The notes beneath the pieces were generated by a model that had not been told where the DNA came from, did not search any database, and was given only the letters and a program-made list of their open reading frames with translations. The translations under genes and the position numbers were made by a program. Below, one piece after another: positions 17,249-27,238 of a DNA stretch of 64,000 nucleotides. This DNA is from Litorivita pollutaquae (GTDB lineage Bacteria; Pseudomonadota; Alphaproteobacteria; Rhodobacterales; Rhodobacteraceae): positions 600,660 through 664,659 of the forward strand of contig NZ_KZ826481.1 of NCBI RefSeq assembly GCF_003205515.1, given 5' to 3'. Within the stretch, counting starts at the first letter, position 1. Every line of letters starts with the position of its first letter.

Positions 17249-20200
17249 TTAGGCCACCATCTGCGCCGCAGCGCGCAAATCAACCGAGACCAGCTGACTG
17301 ACGCCTTGCTCTTGCATCGTCACACCAAACAAACGGTCCATCCGCGCCATGGTCACCGCGTGGTGGGTGATGATCAAGAACCGCGTTTCCGTGCGGCGGC
17401 ACATCTCGTCCAGAAGGTCACAAAACCGCGTGACGTTGGCATCATCCAACGGCGCATCGACCTCGTCGAGCACGCAGATCGGCGCGGGATTTGCCAAGAA
17501 GACAGCAAAGATCAGCGCCAGCGCGGTCAGGGTTTGCTCCCCCCCGGACAGAAGTGACAGGGTCGACAGTTTTTTGCCCGGCGGCTGGCACATGATCTCA
17601 AGGCCCGCCTCCAAGGGATCGTCGCTTTCGATCAACTCCAACTTCGCCTCGCCGCCGCCAAAGAGGTGTTGGAACAATAGGGTAAAGTTGCTGTTCACCT
17701 GCTCAAAGGCCGTGAGCAAACGTTCGCGCCCCTCGCGGTTGAGACTGGCAATGCCATTGCGTAGGGTGCGGATCGCCTCTTCGAGGTCGGCCTTTTCCTT
17801 GACCAAAGAGCTGTGCTCTTCCTCGACCTCTTTGCTGTCTTCTTCGGCCCGCAGGTTCACGGCGCCAAGCGCATCGCGTTGGCGCTTAAGCCGGTTCACA
17901 TCTGCCTCGATGGTGGGGGATGCGGGCATGTCTTCGGGCAGCATATCGAGACGTTCAAGCAGCCCCTCCGGCGCGCATTCCATTTCTTCGCGGATGCGCG
18001 CGGCGGCGGCATCGACCGTTTCGCGCGCGGCGTCGTTGCGCGCCTCGGATCGCGCGCGGGATTCGCGGGCCTCGGAGGCGGCGCGTTCGGCATCGCGTTC
18101 GGCATTGATTGCGCTGCGGGCGGTGCTTTCGCCCTCGGACAAGGCATTTTGTGCCTCGGCGCGCCGGTTTTCGGCGGTGGCAATCGCCGCGCCCAATTCG
18201 CCGCGTTTTGCGGCGATTTCATCCGGTGCGGCGGCAGCTTCGGCCAATTCCGTCAAGGATGCTTCACGGCGTTCGGTCAATTCTGCAGTGCGTTTTTCGG
18301 CCGTCTCCAACCGGTGACGCCAGCCGCTGGTTTCCTTTATAACCTCTTGGGCGCGGCGGGTGCGGGCCTCGCCTTCGCGGCGCAACTCGTCATGCACGGA
18401 CCGGCGCGCCATCATTGTCATGCGCGCCGCCTCAACTGTCATTTTCACATCTTCGACCTCGGCGCGTGCCAGATCAAGATTGCCCAAATCAGCGAGCCCC
18501 TTTTCCGCCTCCGCGACCTGTTTGCGCGCGACCAACGCTTCTTCCTCGTGGCGGCGCACGGCCATGTCGAGGCTTTCCAATTTGCTCTGGGCGATAGAAC
18601 GCTCGGATTCGGCGCGGTTCACGGCGCGGCTGGCTTCGGCTTGCATCCGGTCAGCGTTGCTGCGGGCGGCGCGGGCGGCTTGGTCCGCACGGCTGGCCTC
18701 AACAAGCTGCGCAGTCAGGCGCTCATGCGCCGCGCGGGCACCTTCGGCGCGCTGACCGGCATGTTCATGTTCCTGCTTAAGCACCTCAAGCCGGTTCAGT
18801 TGTTGCAACCGCAGGGCCGCCGCCGAAGGCGCATCCTCGGCCCATGCGCGAAATCCGTCCCAGCGCCACAAATCACCTTCGACCGACACCAATCGTTGTC
18901 CCGGTTTCAACGCCGCTTGCAATGCCGGGCCTTCATCTGCATCGACCAATCCGATCTGATCCATCCGGCGGGCCAGAACGTCGGGCACAGAAACATGCGC
19001 GCTTAAGGCGGTGACGCCATCGGGCAAGGGTTGCGTTTGCGCGTAATTGGGCAAGACAGACCATCCCGACGGCCCCTCGGCCTCGACTTCGGGGGCGCGC
19101 AGATCGTCGGCCAATGCTGCTCCGAGCGCCTTTTCAAACCCCTGTTCGACCTGCAAACGATCCAAAATCTGCCCGCCCTCGGCGGTGTCACGTTCCAAAA
19201 GTTTCGCCAGAGCCGTGACTTCTGCGCGCAGGGCGTTCATCTCGCCTTCCGCCTCTGAGCGTTCCCCGCGGGCATCGGCTTCGCGCGCCTGCGTTTCGGC
19301 GCGCGCCGCTTCGGCGGCGAGCAGGGCCGCGTCAGCGGCGTCGGCGGCTTGGGCGGCCTCCGCGGCGGCCGCTTTGGCCGCGTCCAGATCCGCAGAAGAT
19401 TGTGCCAAAGTGGCCTTCGACGTTTCGACCGCCGCGCGGACCCGAGCGGCCTCTGCTTGGGACCGGGATTGGGTTTTGCGGCTATCCTCCAGTAAACGCG
19501 TGGCCGATTGATGACGCGCGGCCAAACGGGCGACATCTTCGGTCAATTGCGACATAGCGTTTTCACGGTCCTGCAAGACCTGCGCCGCTTCGCGTGCGGC
19601 TTCGGCAGCGGCCTCGAGCTTCGCGTCATGCCCTTCGCCGGCCTTGGCCAATTCGCGGGCTTCCCATTCGAGCCGCCCGATCGTCTCGCCGGCGTCACGG
19701 TTCAATCCGCCTTCGCGTTCGATATCTTTGGCCAATTGTTCGATCCGCCGTTCCAGCGTCTCGATTGTCTGGCGTGCTTGGGCCTCCTGATCGCTCAAGG
19801 CGTCGCGCTGCACGGTGAGCCGCTGCAAGAGCGCGGCGGCCACGGCCTCCTCTTCGCGCAGTGCCGGCAAAGCGTCATCGGCGGCGGCGCGGGCCTTTGC
19901 GGCTTCGCGCGCGGCGCTTTCGGCCTTTGATGCGGCGGTCGTGCGCGCGCGCAACTCATCTGCGGCATTCGCACGGGCCTCATCGGCCTCTTTCCAGCGA
20001 CGGTATAGCCACATGCCTTCGGCGCGGCGGAGTTCTTCGCCAATGGCGCGGTAACGCGCGGCTTGGCGGGCTTGGCGCGCCAATTGGCCCAATTGCGCCG
20101 CCAGTTGTTCAATCACATCATCAACGCGCAAAAGATTGCTCTCCGCGCCCTTAAGCTTCAATTCCGCCTCGTGCCGCCGTTGATACAGGCCGGAAATCCC

Positions 20201-20704
20201 CGCCGCCTCCTCCAAAATCCGGCGGCGGTTTTTCGGCTTGGCGTTGATCAATTCGGAAATCTGCCCCTGACGCACCAAGGCAGGAGAATGCGCACCCGTG
20301 GAAGCATCGGCAAACAACATCTGCACATCGCGCGCCCGCACATCTTTGCCGCCAACCTTATAGGCGCTGCCGACATCGCGGGTGATCCGGCGGGTGATTT
20401 CCACCGTGTCGCTGTCGTTGAAGCCCGCCGGCGCAAGGCGTTCGGAATTGTCCATTTGCAAAACAACTTCGGCAAAATTGCGCGCCGGGCGCGTGCTTGC
20501 CCCCGCGAAAATCACGTCATCCATGCCAGAGCCGCGCATCGCCTTGGCGCGGGTTTCGCCCATGACCCAGCGCAAGGCCTCCAACAGATTGGATTTGCCA
20601 CAGCCGTTTGGCCCGACGACCCCCGTCAGCCCCTCGGCGATAATCAGGTCGGTCGGGTCTACAAAGCTCTTGAAGCCGGTGAGTTTGAGCCTGTTAAAGC
20701 GCAA
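17249..20704 (-). CDS. smc: chromosome segregation ATPase SMC
   Basis: 1151 aa, normal length. The ABC head is split between the ends: Walker A GPNGCGKSN at residues 31-39, and the C-terminal LSGGEQTLTALALIF signature with Walker B CVLDEVDAPLDDANV. Two long Ala/Glu/Arg coiled coils flank a hinge at about 515-640. The coil has an unusual density of Ala and Glu, common in this GC range. It compacts and separates chromosomes with ScpAB, which are not in the window. It is divergent from cobW. Confidence 0.97.
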   Translation of the reverse strand: MRFNRLKLTGFKSFVDPTDLIIAEGLTGVVGPNGCGKSNLLEALRWVMGETRAKAMRGSGMDDVIFAGASTRPARNFAEVVLQMDNSERLAPAGFNDSDTVEITRRITRDVGSAYKVGGKDVRARDVQMLFADASTGAHSPALVRQGQISELINAKPKNRRRILEEAAGISGLYQRRHEAELKLKGAESNLLRVDDVIEQLAAQLGQLARQARQAARYRAIGEELRRAEGMWLYRRWKEADEARANAADELRARTTAASKAESAAREAAKARAAADDALPALREEEAVAAALLQRLTVQRDALSDQEAQARQTIETLERRIEQLAKDIEREGGLNRDAGETIGRLEWEARELAKAGEGHDAKLEAAAEAAREAAQVLQDRENAMSQLTEDVARLAARHQSATRLLEDSRKTQSRSQAEAARVRAAVETSKATLAQSSADLDAAKAAAAEAAQAADAADAALLAAEAARAETQAREADARGERSEAEGEMNALRAEVTALAKLLERDTAEGGQILDRLQVEQGFEKALGAALADDLRAPEVEAEGPSGWSVLPNYAQTQPLPDGVTALSAHVSVPDVLARRMDQIGLVDADEGPALQAALKPGQRLVSVEGDLWRWDGFRAWAEDAPSAAALRLQQLNRLEVLKQEHEHAGQRAEGARAAHERLTAQLVEASRADQAARAARSNADRMQAEASRAVNRAESERSIAQSKLESLDMAVRRHEEEALVARKQVAEAEKGLADLGNLDLARAEVEDVKMTVEAARMTMMARRSVHDELRREGEARTRRAQEVIKETSGWRHRLETAEKRTAELTERREASLTELAEAAAAPDEIAAKRGELGAAIATAENRRAEAQNALSEGESTARSAINAERDAERAASEARESRARSEARNDAARETVDAAAARIREEMECAPEGLLERLDMLPEDMPASPTIEADVNRLKRQRDALGAVNLRAEEDSKEVEEEHSSLVKEKADLEEAIRTLRNGIASLNREGRERLLTAFEQVNSNFTLLFQHLFGGGEAKLELIESDDPLEAGLEIMCQPPGKKLSTLSLLSGGEQTLTALALIFAVFLANPAPICVLDEVDAPLDDANVTRFCDLLDEMCRRTETRFLIITHHAVTMARMDRLFGVTMQEQGVSQLVSVDLRAAAQMVA

Positions 20705-20806
20705 GGGCGGAGAATCTCCACAAGGAATGGGTCTAGGGTTGAAATCTGAAGCTTAGGCGGGCCCTCTGTCAATGACACACCCCATCATCTGGAGATTTGC
20801 GCGGAG

Positions 20807-20815
20807 TTATCCACA
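20807..20815 (+). promoter_or_regulatory. perfect DnaA-box match upstream of smc
   Basis: TTATCCACA, the consensus DnaA box, in the smc-cobW divergent region about 100 bp from the smc start and embedded in an AT-rich patch. Only one copy is seen, so an origin is unlikely; regulation or chance is possible. Confidence 0.35.
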
Positions 20816-20986
20816 AAATATTGCGAATTACCCCCCACCACCGCGTCAATTCACAGTGATCCGGCCCCGACAAAGGGGAATCGCCTTGACCACACCGCCC
20901 TGCGCCGCGCAAATGTGGCTTCGACCCGCGGCTTTTCTAGCGACCCACACGCCCGGCGCAGCAGACCCTCACCGATGGAGACCCCA

Positions 20987-22060
20987 ATGGCCCAAAAAAT
21001 TCCCGCAACCGTTGTCACCGGCTTTCTTGGCGCGGGCAAAACCACATTGATCCGCCATATGTTGCAAAATGCAGGCGGGCGGCGCATTGCGTTGATCATC
21101 AACGAGTTTGGCGATCTGGGCGTCGATGGCGACATCCTCAAGGGCTGCGGTGATGAGACCTGCACCGAAGACGACGTGATGGAATTGTCGAACGGTTGCA
21201 TTTGCTGCACCGTGGCCGAGGACTTCATCCCGACCATGCAAAAGCTGCTCGCGCGCCCTGACAAACCCGACCATATCGTGATTGAAACCTCTGGGCTTGC
21301 CCTGCCGCAACCCTTGGTGCGCGCATTCAATTGGCCCGAGATCTCGACACAAGTGACGGTCGACGGCGTTGTGACCGTGGTCGACGCAAAGGCCGTGACC
21401 GAGGGCCGTTTCGCCCATAACGTCGCCGCCGTCGATGCGCAACGTAAACTGGACGAGAACCTCGATCACGAGACGCCTTTGTCGGAATTGTTCGACGACC
21501 AAATCGCCTGTGCCGATATGATCGTGGTGAACAAATCCGACCTGTTGGGCGCAGCAGAGGCCGACACCTTGGTTTCCAAACTTAAATCGACAAGCCGCGA
21601 TGGCGTGCAGGTGGTCAAATCGACCATGGGCGCTTTGCCGGTCGATGTGTTGCTCGGCCAAGGCATCGGTGCCGAAGCCGATTTGGACGCCCGCGGCGAG
21701 GTACACCATCACCACCACGATGATCATGATGACGATCACGGCGAGGAAGATCACCACCACCACCATGATCACGACCACGATGATTTCGAGAGCTTCGTTG
21801 TGACGCTGGGCGAAATCGACGACCCCGCCGCCTTTTCCGAACAAATTGCCGATGTGATCCGCGCTCATGACATTTTGCGGCTCAAAGGCTTCGCCGCCGT
21901 GACAGGCAAACCGATGCGCCTGACATTACAAGCCGTCGGGCCACGTATCGACACCTATTTCGATGCGCCATTTGGCGCGATGCCCCGCCAAACCCGCCTT
22001 GTTGTGATCGGGCAAGCGGGGCTTGACCAAGCCGCCATCGAAGCCGCGCTCAAAACCTAA
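20987..22060 (+). CDS. cobW: CobW-family metal-dependent GTPase
   Basis: 357 aa from ATG 20987; an in-frame ATG lies 12 nt upstream. Walker A GFLGAGKTT begins at residue 11, NGCICCTV is the GCxCC metal motif of COG0523, and NKSDLL is the guanine-recognition motif. A His/Asp-rich loop at about 238-266 precedes the CobW C-terminal domain. Known CobW proteins deliver cobalt to the chelatase. Downstream come a GNAT gene at 15 nt and then cobN, consistent with this. Confidence 0.95.
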   Translation: MAQKIPATVVTGFLGAGKTTLIRHMLQNAGGRRIALIINEFGDLGVDGDILKGCGDETCTEDDVMELSNGCICCTVAEDFIPTMQKLLARPDKPDHIVIETSGLALPQPLVRAFNWPEISTQVTVDGVVTVVDAKAVTEGRFAHNVAAVDAQRKLDENLDHETPLSELFDDQIACADMIVVNKSDLLGAAEADTLVSKLKSTSRDGVQVVKSTMGALPVDVLLGQGIGAEADLDARGEVHHHHHDDHDDDHGEEDHHHHHDHDHDDFESFVVTLGEIDDPAAFSEQIADVIRAHDILRLKGFAAVTGKPMRLTLQAVGPRIDTYFDAPFGAMPRQTRLVVIGQAGLDQAAIEAALKT

Positions 22061-22075
22061 GCCACAGGAGCGCCC

Positions 22076-22561
22076 ATGCCGCTTATTGTCGAAGAAACCG
22101 ACCCGCGCGAGCCACAAGCAACCGCCTTGCTCAAAGCCAGCCATGCTTTGATGCAGGCGCTGTTTAGCCCCGAGGAAAACCATTTTCTGTCGATTGACGC
22201 ACTTCGCGGCAATGATGTGCATTTCTACACCGCCAGCGCCGGCGACACGCTGATTGCCACCGGAGCACTGGCCCTGCGCGGAACGGATGCGGCACCTTAT
22301 GGCGAGGTCAAATCGATGTTCACCGCAGAAAATGCGCGCGGAAAAGGTGCCGCCGCCGCCATATTGCGCGCCATAGAGGATCAGGCCCGCGCCTTGAACT
22401 TGCCGGTGCTGAATCTGGAAACCGGCGATAAGCTCAATGCCGCGCATCGTCTTTATGGACGCCAAGGATTTAAAATCTGTGGCCCCTTCGGCGATTACGA
22501 TGCAATGCCAACCTCGATCTTCATGACCAAGTGCCTCATGGACACGCCCGCCGCTGTTTGA
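22076..22561 (+). CDS. GNAT-family N-acetyltransferase
   Basis: 161 aa. The acetyl-CoA loop is seen in VKSMFTAENARGKGAAAAIL and the C-terminal strand in LNAAHRLYGRQGFKICGPF. AGGAG precedes the ATG, 15 nt after cobW. It sits between cobW and cobN, but GNAT proteins of this kind act on many small substrates and a B12 role is not implied by the sequence. Confidence 0.88.
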   Translation: MPLIVEETDPREPQATALLKASHALMQALFSPEENHFLSIDALRGNDVHFYTASAGDTLIATGALALRGTDAAPYGEVKSMFTAENARGKGAAAAILRAIEDQARALNLPVLNLETGDKLNAAHRLYGRQGFKICGPFGDYDAMPTSIFMTKCLMDTPAAV

Positions 22562-22704
22562 CATCTGTGCACCCGCACGATTTGTCTATGGTCAGGGGGC
22601 CAGCCCCGTCAAACCCGTTCTTTACCCGTTCCCTGTCTCGTGTCTGTCCCCGTCCTGTGTCTGTCCATTGTGCGCCGTGGCGCGCCCCGCCCGAAAGGCC
22701 CCTC

Positions 22705-25700
22705 ATGCATTTACTCGCCGCCACCCCCGGATCAATTGATGACGGTAAGGAACCCGTCGATCTGGGGCAAACCCCTGCCGATCTAGTGGTGATTTCGGCG
22801 GCAGATACCGAGCTTGCGGCGCTGTCTGCAGCCCGCGCCGAAATGGAGGGTGCGCCAAGCCTGCGCCTCGCCTCGATGATGCATTTGATGCATCCGCTGT
22901 CGGTCGATCTGCATATCGAAAATTGCGCCGCCAAATCGCGCATGGTTGTCGCGCGCATCTTGGGCGGGGCGGGGTATTGGAAATACGGGTTCGAACAATA
23001 TGCCGCCGCACTGCACAGCGCAGGCGTGCCGTTTTGCGCGCTGCCTGGCGACGACAAGCCCGATGAAGAACTGCGCCGCCTCTCAACGGTTTCGGATGCC
23101 GATTACGATGCGCTTTGGGCCTATCTGGTCGAGGGCGGTCCGGAAAATGCCGCCGGTTTTCTCGGCTATACCAAGGCGATGCTTGATGGCGGTGACACCC
23201 CGCCACCGCCGCGCCCGCTCTTGCGCGCAGGCGTTTATTGGCCCGGATCAGGGCAAGCCGATTTAAGCACGGCGCAAGACGCATGGACGAAGGGCGCGCC
23301 AGTTGTGCCATTGGTGTTTTACCGCGCATTGGTGCAGGGCGCGGGCTTGCACCCGATCAACCGCATGGTCAAAGCGCTGCTGAAGGCGGGGCTGAACCCG
23401 CTGCCCATTTTTGTCGCCTCATTGAAAGACCCCGTTTCGGTCGCGACATTGGAGCAATTGTTCACTCAGGCCCCGCCCGATGTGATCCTCAATTGCACCG
23501 CCTTTGCCACGGGGTCTGCCGCCGAAGGCGATCACGCCTCGGGCGCCTCAAACCCGCTGATCATGCCCGCCGCACAGGGCGCGCCGGTGTTCCAAACCGT
23601 ATTGGCCGGTTCCTCGGCAGAGGTCTGGGCCGAGGGGCTGACCGGCCTGTCGGGGCGCGACATTGCGATGAATGTCGCCCTGCCGGAAGTCGACGGGCGC
23701 ATATTATCCCGCGCGATCTCTTTTAAGGATGAGGCCTATTTCGACGCGGCCACCGAATGCCCGATCGCGACCTATCGCGCCGTGGGGGACCGGATCGATT
23801 TTGTCGCCGCCTTGGCCGCCAACTGGGCGCGGCTGCGCCGCACCCCTGCGGGGGATCGCAAGGCCGCGTTGATCCTCGCCAATTACCCCAACAAAGACGG
23901 TCGATTGGCCAATGGCGTTGGCCTCGACACACCCGCCGCGACGGTTTTGACATTGAAAGCCTTGGCGGGCGCAGGATACCGGATCGACGGTGCCCCAGAG
24001 GAGAGCGCCGCCTTAATGGAGATGATCATGGCGGGGCCGACCAATTGGCTCACCGACCGCGCCAACCGCGCAGGCGGGGCGACGCTGCCGCTTGAGACTT
24101 ACCGACAATATTTCGATGCCCTGCCCTTCGAAGTCCGCACGCAGGTCGAAGACCGCTGGGGCCCGCCCGACGCCGATCCTTTCTACGACCCCGATGCGGG
24201 GTTCAAATTGTCGATCTTCGAGATGGGTCATGCCGCCATCGCGGTGCAACCTGCGCGCGGCTATAACATCGATCCCGAAGAGACCTACCATTCGCCGGAC
24301 CTTGTGCCGCCGCATAATTATTTCGCTTTTTACGTCTACCTGCGCCATGTTTTCGGCGCACAGGCCTTGGTGCATATGGGCAAACACGGCAATCTGGAAT
24401 GGCTGCCCGGTAAGGCGCTGACCCTGTCACAGGAGTGCATGCCCGAAGCCGTCATGGGGCCGATGCCGCATATTTATCCCTTTATCGTCAATGATCCGGG
24501 GGAAGGCACGCAGGCCAAGCGCCGCGCCCAAGCGGTAATCATCGACCATTTGACACCGCCGCTGACACGGGCCGAAAGTTACGGGCCCCTCAAGGATCTA
24601 GAGGCCTTGGTCGATGAATATTACGAAGCGGCGGGTGTCGATCCACGCCGGATTTCCTACCTTCGCGACGAGATCTTGAGCCTGACCGCCGCAACCGGAT
24701 TGGATAAAGACGCAGGCCTTAGCGGCGATGCCGAAACCGATCTGGCCAAACTCGATGCCTATTTGTGCGAGTTGAAAGAGGCGCAGATCCGCGACGGGCT
24801 GCATATCTTTGGCATGGCGCCCTCGGGGCGCCAAGCGCGCGATTTATCCATCGCGTTGGCGCGGGTGCCGCGCGGCCAAGGCCAAGGCGGCGATGCATCG
24901 ATCATCCGTGCTTTAGCAGATGATCTGGACCTTGGGTTTGATCCCTTGGACGTGGATATGGCCGCGCCTTGGGATGGCCCCTGCCCCGATGCTTTGGCAG
25001 CTCTGGATGCCGCGACATGGCGCAGTGCCGGCGACACAATCGAGCGGTTGGAATTGCTGGCGATCGCGATGATGGAGGGCGCGGCCGTGCCCGCAGGCCC
25101 CGCGAGCGCGGCGGTGATGGAGGAAATCACCGGCACCATCGCGCCGATGGTGGCCCGATGCGGCCCCGCCGAGATGGAGGGGCTTCTCACCGCCCTCAGC
25201 GGACAGTTCGTCGCCCCTGCGCCCTCGGGCGCGCCGACCCGCGGACGGTTGGATGTCTTGCCCACGGGGCGGAATTTCTATTCGGTCGACAGCCGCGCCG
25301 TGCCGACACCGACCGCATGGGCCTTGGGGTGGAAATCCGCCAATCTGCTGATTGAGAAGCACCTGCAAACCCACGGAGATTGGCCGCGCACGATGCTGCT
25401 CACCGCATGGGGCACCGCCAACATGCGCACCGGCGGCGACGATATTGCGCAGGCATTGGCCTTGATGGGGGTGAAGCCCACATGGGACGCAGCCAACCGT
25501 AGAGTGACCGGATTTGAGGTGTTGCCGCAGAGGGTCTTGGGGCGGCCACGGGTCGATGTGACCCTGCGCATTTCGGGGTTTTTCCGCGATGCCTTCCCGC
25601 AACTGATCTCTCTGGTCGATAGCGCGGCAAAGGCCGTCATGGCGATGGATGAGCCCGATGACGTGAACCCGGCCGCAGCGCGGGCCCGTGTCGAGGGCGA

Positions 25701-26403
25701 AACCGCGCGTGTCTTTGGCGCGAAACCCGGGGCCTATGGCGCGGGGTTGCAAGCGATGATCGACGAACGGCTTTGGGACGACAAAGCCGATTTGGCCGAA
25801 GCCTACCTTGAATGGGGCAGCTATGCTTATGGCGCGGGCGAAGAGGGCCGCAAGGCGCGCGGCGCCTTCGAGACGCGGCTGCGCCAAACCGAGGCTATCG
25901 TGCAAAACCAAGACAACCGCGAACATGATATCCTCGACAGCGATGATTACTATCAATTCGAGGGCGGCGCGGCAGCGGCCGTCAGCACATTGCAGGGCGC
26001 GGATCGCCCGATCTATCACAATGACCACTCGCGCCCCGAACGGCCCGTCATTCGCACGCTGGACGAGGAAATCGGCCGCGTCGTGCGGTCGCGCGCAGTC
26101 AATCCGAAATGGATCGAAGGGGTAAAACGCCACGGCTATAAGGGCGCGTTCGAGATTGCGGCGACGGTCGATTACCTGTTTGCCTTTGCGGCGACCACGG
26201 GGGCGGTACAAAACCACCACTTTGATCTGGTGCATGCGGCCTATCTTGAAGACGATGACACGCGCGAATTCATCGGTGACGTGAATGCCCCCGCCCTGCG
26301 CGAGATTGCGCAGCGGTTGGGCGAGGCGATTGAACGCGGACTATGGATGCCCCGGTCGAACTCGGCGCGGGCCTTGATCGAGAGCCTCTCATCAGAGCCG
26401 TGA
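22705..26403 (+). CDS. cobN: aerobic cobaltochelatase, large subunit
   Basis: 1232 aa, typical length. ATG 22705 has GAAAGG upstream; the bases before it have no coding look. The CobN/Mg-chelatase BchH-type body is clear: GKHGNLEWLPGKALTLS, MPHIYPFIVNDPGEGTQAKRRAQAVIIDHLTPP, and PTGRNFYSVDSRAVPTPTAW near residue 850. With CobST it inserts cobalt into hydrogenobyrinate a,c-diamide using ATP. CobS and CobT are not here. Follows cobW and a GNAT gene. Confidence 0.97.
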   Translation: MHLLAATPGSIDDGKEPVDLGQTPADLVVISAADTELAALSAARAEMEGAPSLRLASMMHLMHPLSVDLHIENCAAKSRMVVARILGGAGYWKYGFEQYAAALHSAGVPFCALPGDDKPDEELRRLSTVSDADYDALWAYLVEGGPENAAGFLGYTKAMLDGGDTPPPPRPLLRAGVYWPGSGQADLSTAQDAWTKGAPVVPLVFYRALVQGAGLHPINRMVKALLKAGLNPLPIFVASLKDPVSVATLEQLFTQAPPDVILNCTAFATGSAAEGDHASGASNPLIMPAAQGAPVFQTVLAGSSAEVWAEGLTGLSGRDIAMNVALPEVDGRILSRAISFKDEAYFDAATECPIATYRAVGDRIDFVAALAANWARLRRTPAGDRKAALILANYPNKDGRLANGVGLDTPAATVLTLKALAGAGYRIDGAPEESAALMEMIMAGPTNWLTDRANRAGGATLPLETYRQYFDALPFEVRTQVEDRWGPPDADPFYDPDAGFKLSIFEMGHAAIAVQPARGYNIDPEETYHSPDLVPPHNYFAFYVYLRHVFGAQALVHMGKHGNLEWLPGKALTLSQECMPEAVMGPMPHIYPFIVNDPGEGTQAKRRAQAVIIDHLTPPLTRAESYGPLKDLEALVDEYYEAAGVDPRRISYLRDEILSLTAATGLDKDAGLSGDAETDLAKLDAYLCELKEAQIRDGLHIFGMAPSGRQARDLSIALARVPRGQGQGGDASIIRALADDLDLGFDPLDVDMAAPWDGPCPDALAALDAATWRSAGDTIERLELLAIAMMEGAAVPAGPASAAVMEEITGTIAPMVARCGPAEMEGLLTALSGQFVAPAPSGAPTRGRLDVLPTGRNFYSVDSRAVPTPTAWALGWKSANLLIEKHLQTHGDWPRTMLLTAWGTANMRTGGDDIAQALALMGVKPTWDAANRRVTGFEVLPQRVLGRPRVDVTLRISGFFRDAFPQLISLVDSAAKAVMAMDEPDDVNPAAARARVEGETARVFGAKPGAYGAGLQAMIDERLWDDKADLAEAYLEWGSYAYGAGEEGRKARGAFETRLRQTEAIVQNQDNREHDILDSDDYYQFEGGAAAAVSTLQGADRPIYHNDHSRPERPVIRTLDEEIGRVVRSRAVNPKWIEGVKRHGYKGAFEIAATVDYLFAFAATTGAVQNHHFDLVHAAYLEDDDTREFIGDVNAPALREIAQRLGEAIERGLWMPRSNSARALIESLSSEP

Positions 26404-26421
26404 CCGCCGCGCTCTTGGATA

Positions 26422-26456
26422 GGGGCGGATTTGGATATTTATCGAAAGCAGAAAAC
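26422..26456 (+). repeat. dispersed intergenic repeat, degenerate copy 3
   Basis: The GGATATTTATCGAAAGCAGAAA half is clear, while the GCCTCCGGC half is changed to GGGGCGGATTT. Lies between the convergent ends of cobN and the lipoprotein gene, where no other terminator is seen. Confidence 0.6.
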
Positions 26457-26483
26457 AGGCGGCGCGCAGGATGGCCCGCCGGC

Positions 26484-26927
26484 TTAGTCGACATCGCAGA
26501 TCATGGTTTTAGAATGCCGGCCCAACATCAACCCGCCATAGGTGTCACCGGCGCGGCAGCGATAGGGCGCAGGATCAAGCGGGCCGTCTTTTGAACATTT
26601 GAGGCGCGCATGTATAAGCGCCTGATCTCCGGACAAGGCGGTGACATGGCACCCGCTGACGCGTTCAATGGCCCAGACGGCGCGCGGTGCGACCCCGGCG
26701 AGACGTGGCGCATATTCCGAGTTGATCCGTATGGCTTCGGCGGCGCGGCCCCGCACACGCACGTCAAACACGCTGTCTTCCACTTCAATGCGGGTGGCGG
26801 GAACATCCCGAAAGGCAGGGGTCGGCGTATCGCATCCCGCAAGGAACAGCGCAAGAGCCACAGCCGTGCCTCCGATGCGGGGTGAAGCGAACCGAAACCG
26901 GATGAGACGAGAAGCAAGATATGTCAT
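26484..26927 (-). CDS. putative lipoprotein, conserved hypothetical
   Basis: 147 aa. A hydrophobic N-terminus ends with ALFLAGC, a lipobox with the lipidated Cys at about 32. The mature part contains VPATRIEVEDSVFDVRVRG and VSGCHVTALSGDQALIHARLKC with three to four cysteines, suggesting disulfides in the periplasm. No known domain recognised. Alone and convergent with cobN. Confidence 0.75.
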   Translation of the reverse strand: MTYLASRLIRFRFASPRIGGTAVALALFLAGCDTPTPAFRDVPATRIEVEDSVFDVRVRGRAAEAIRINSEYAPRLAGVAPRAVWAIERVSGCHVTALSGDQALIHARLKCSKDGPLDPAPYRCRAGDTYGGLMLGRHSKTMICDVD

Positions 26928-27238
26928 TCGGCGAGCCTGCGGCCGGCGTGGTTAACAAAGTATTACCGTAATCCCGACAGCAGACTGACGTGTCCAGCGC
27001 GCGACACCTGAAGCGCCCACACATTCCTCGATCCCGCCCGGGCTCATGGCCTCGCCTGCTTCGATGCGGAAGGCTTTTGCGCCAGATCTGGTGCCCGCGA
27101 CAGCATTGCCGCCCGCTTTGCGGCGACAGAGGGACGGTCCGAGCATTGCCGTATGCGCGGTGATATCACCGCTGAGGAACAGCGCCGCGACGAACGCTCC
27201 AAGGCATCTCTCGGGGCATGCCTGTGGTCTGTTTCTGC
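26928..27238. other. 311-nt gap with an uncertain minus-strand frame
   Basis: An open frame covers 26952-27146 from ATG (64 aa) and stays open upstream to about 27266 without another start. Its upstream half has coding-like third-position GC and reads 'FVAALFLSGDITAHTAM', but there is no ribosome site and I recognise no family. It may be a decayed gene or a real small one. Confidence 0.35.

Noticed and set aside
20800-20840. Replication origin
   Set aside because: Only a single DnaA box, no iteron set and no dnaA/repABC gene nearby.
21700-21790. CAC/GAT-rich repeat in plus strand
   Set aside because: Encodes the His/Asp loop of CobW; no separate element.
27030-27060. tRNA T-arm-like sequence (GATCCCGCCCGGGC)
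   Set aside because: No cloverleaf, acceptor stem or anticodon arm can be built around it.
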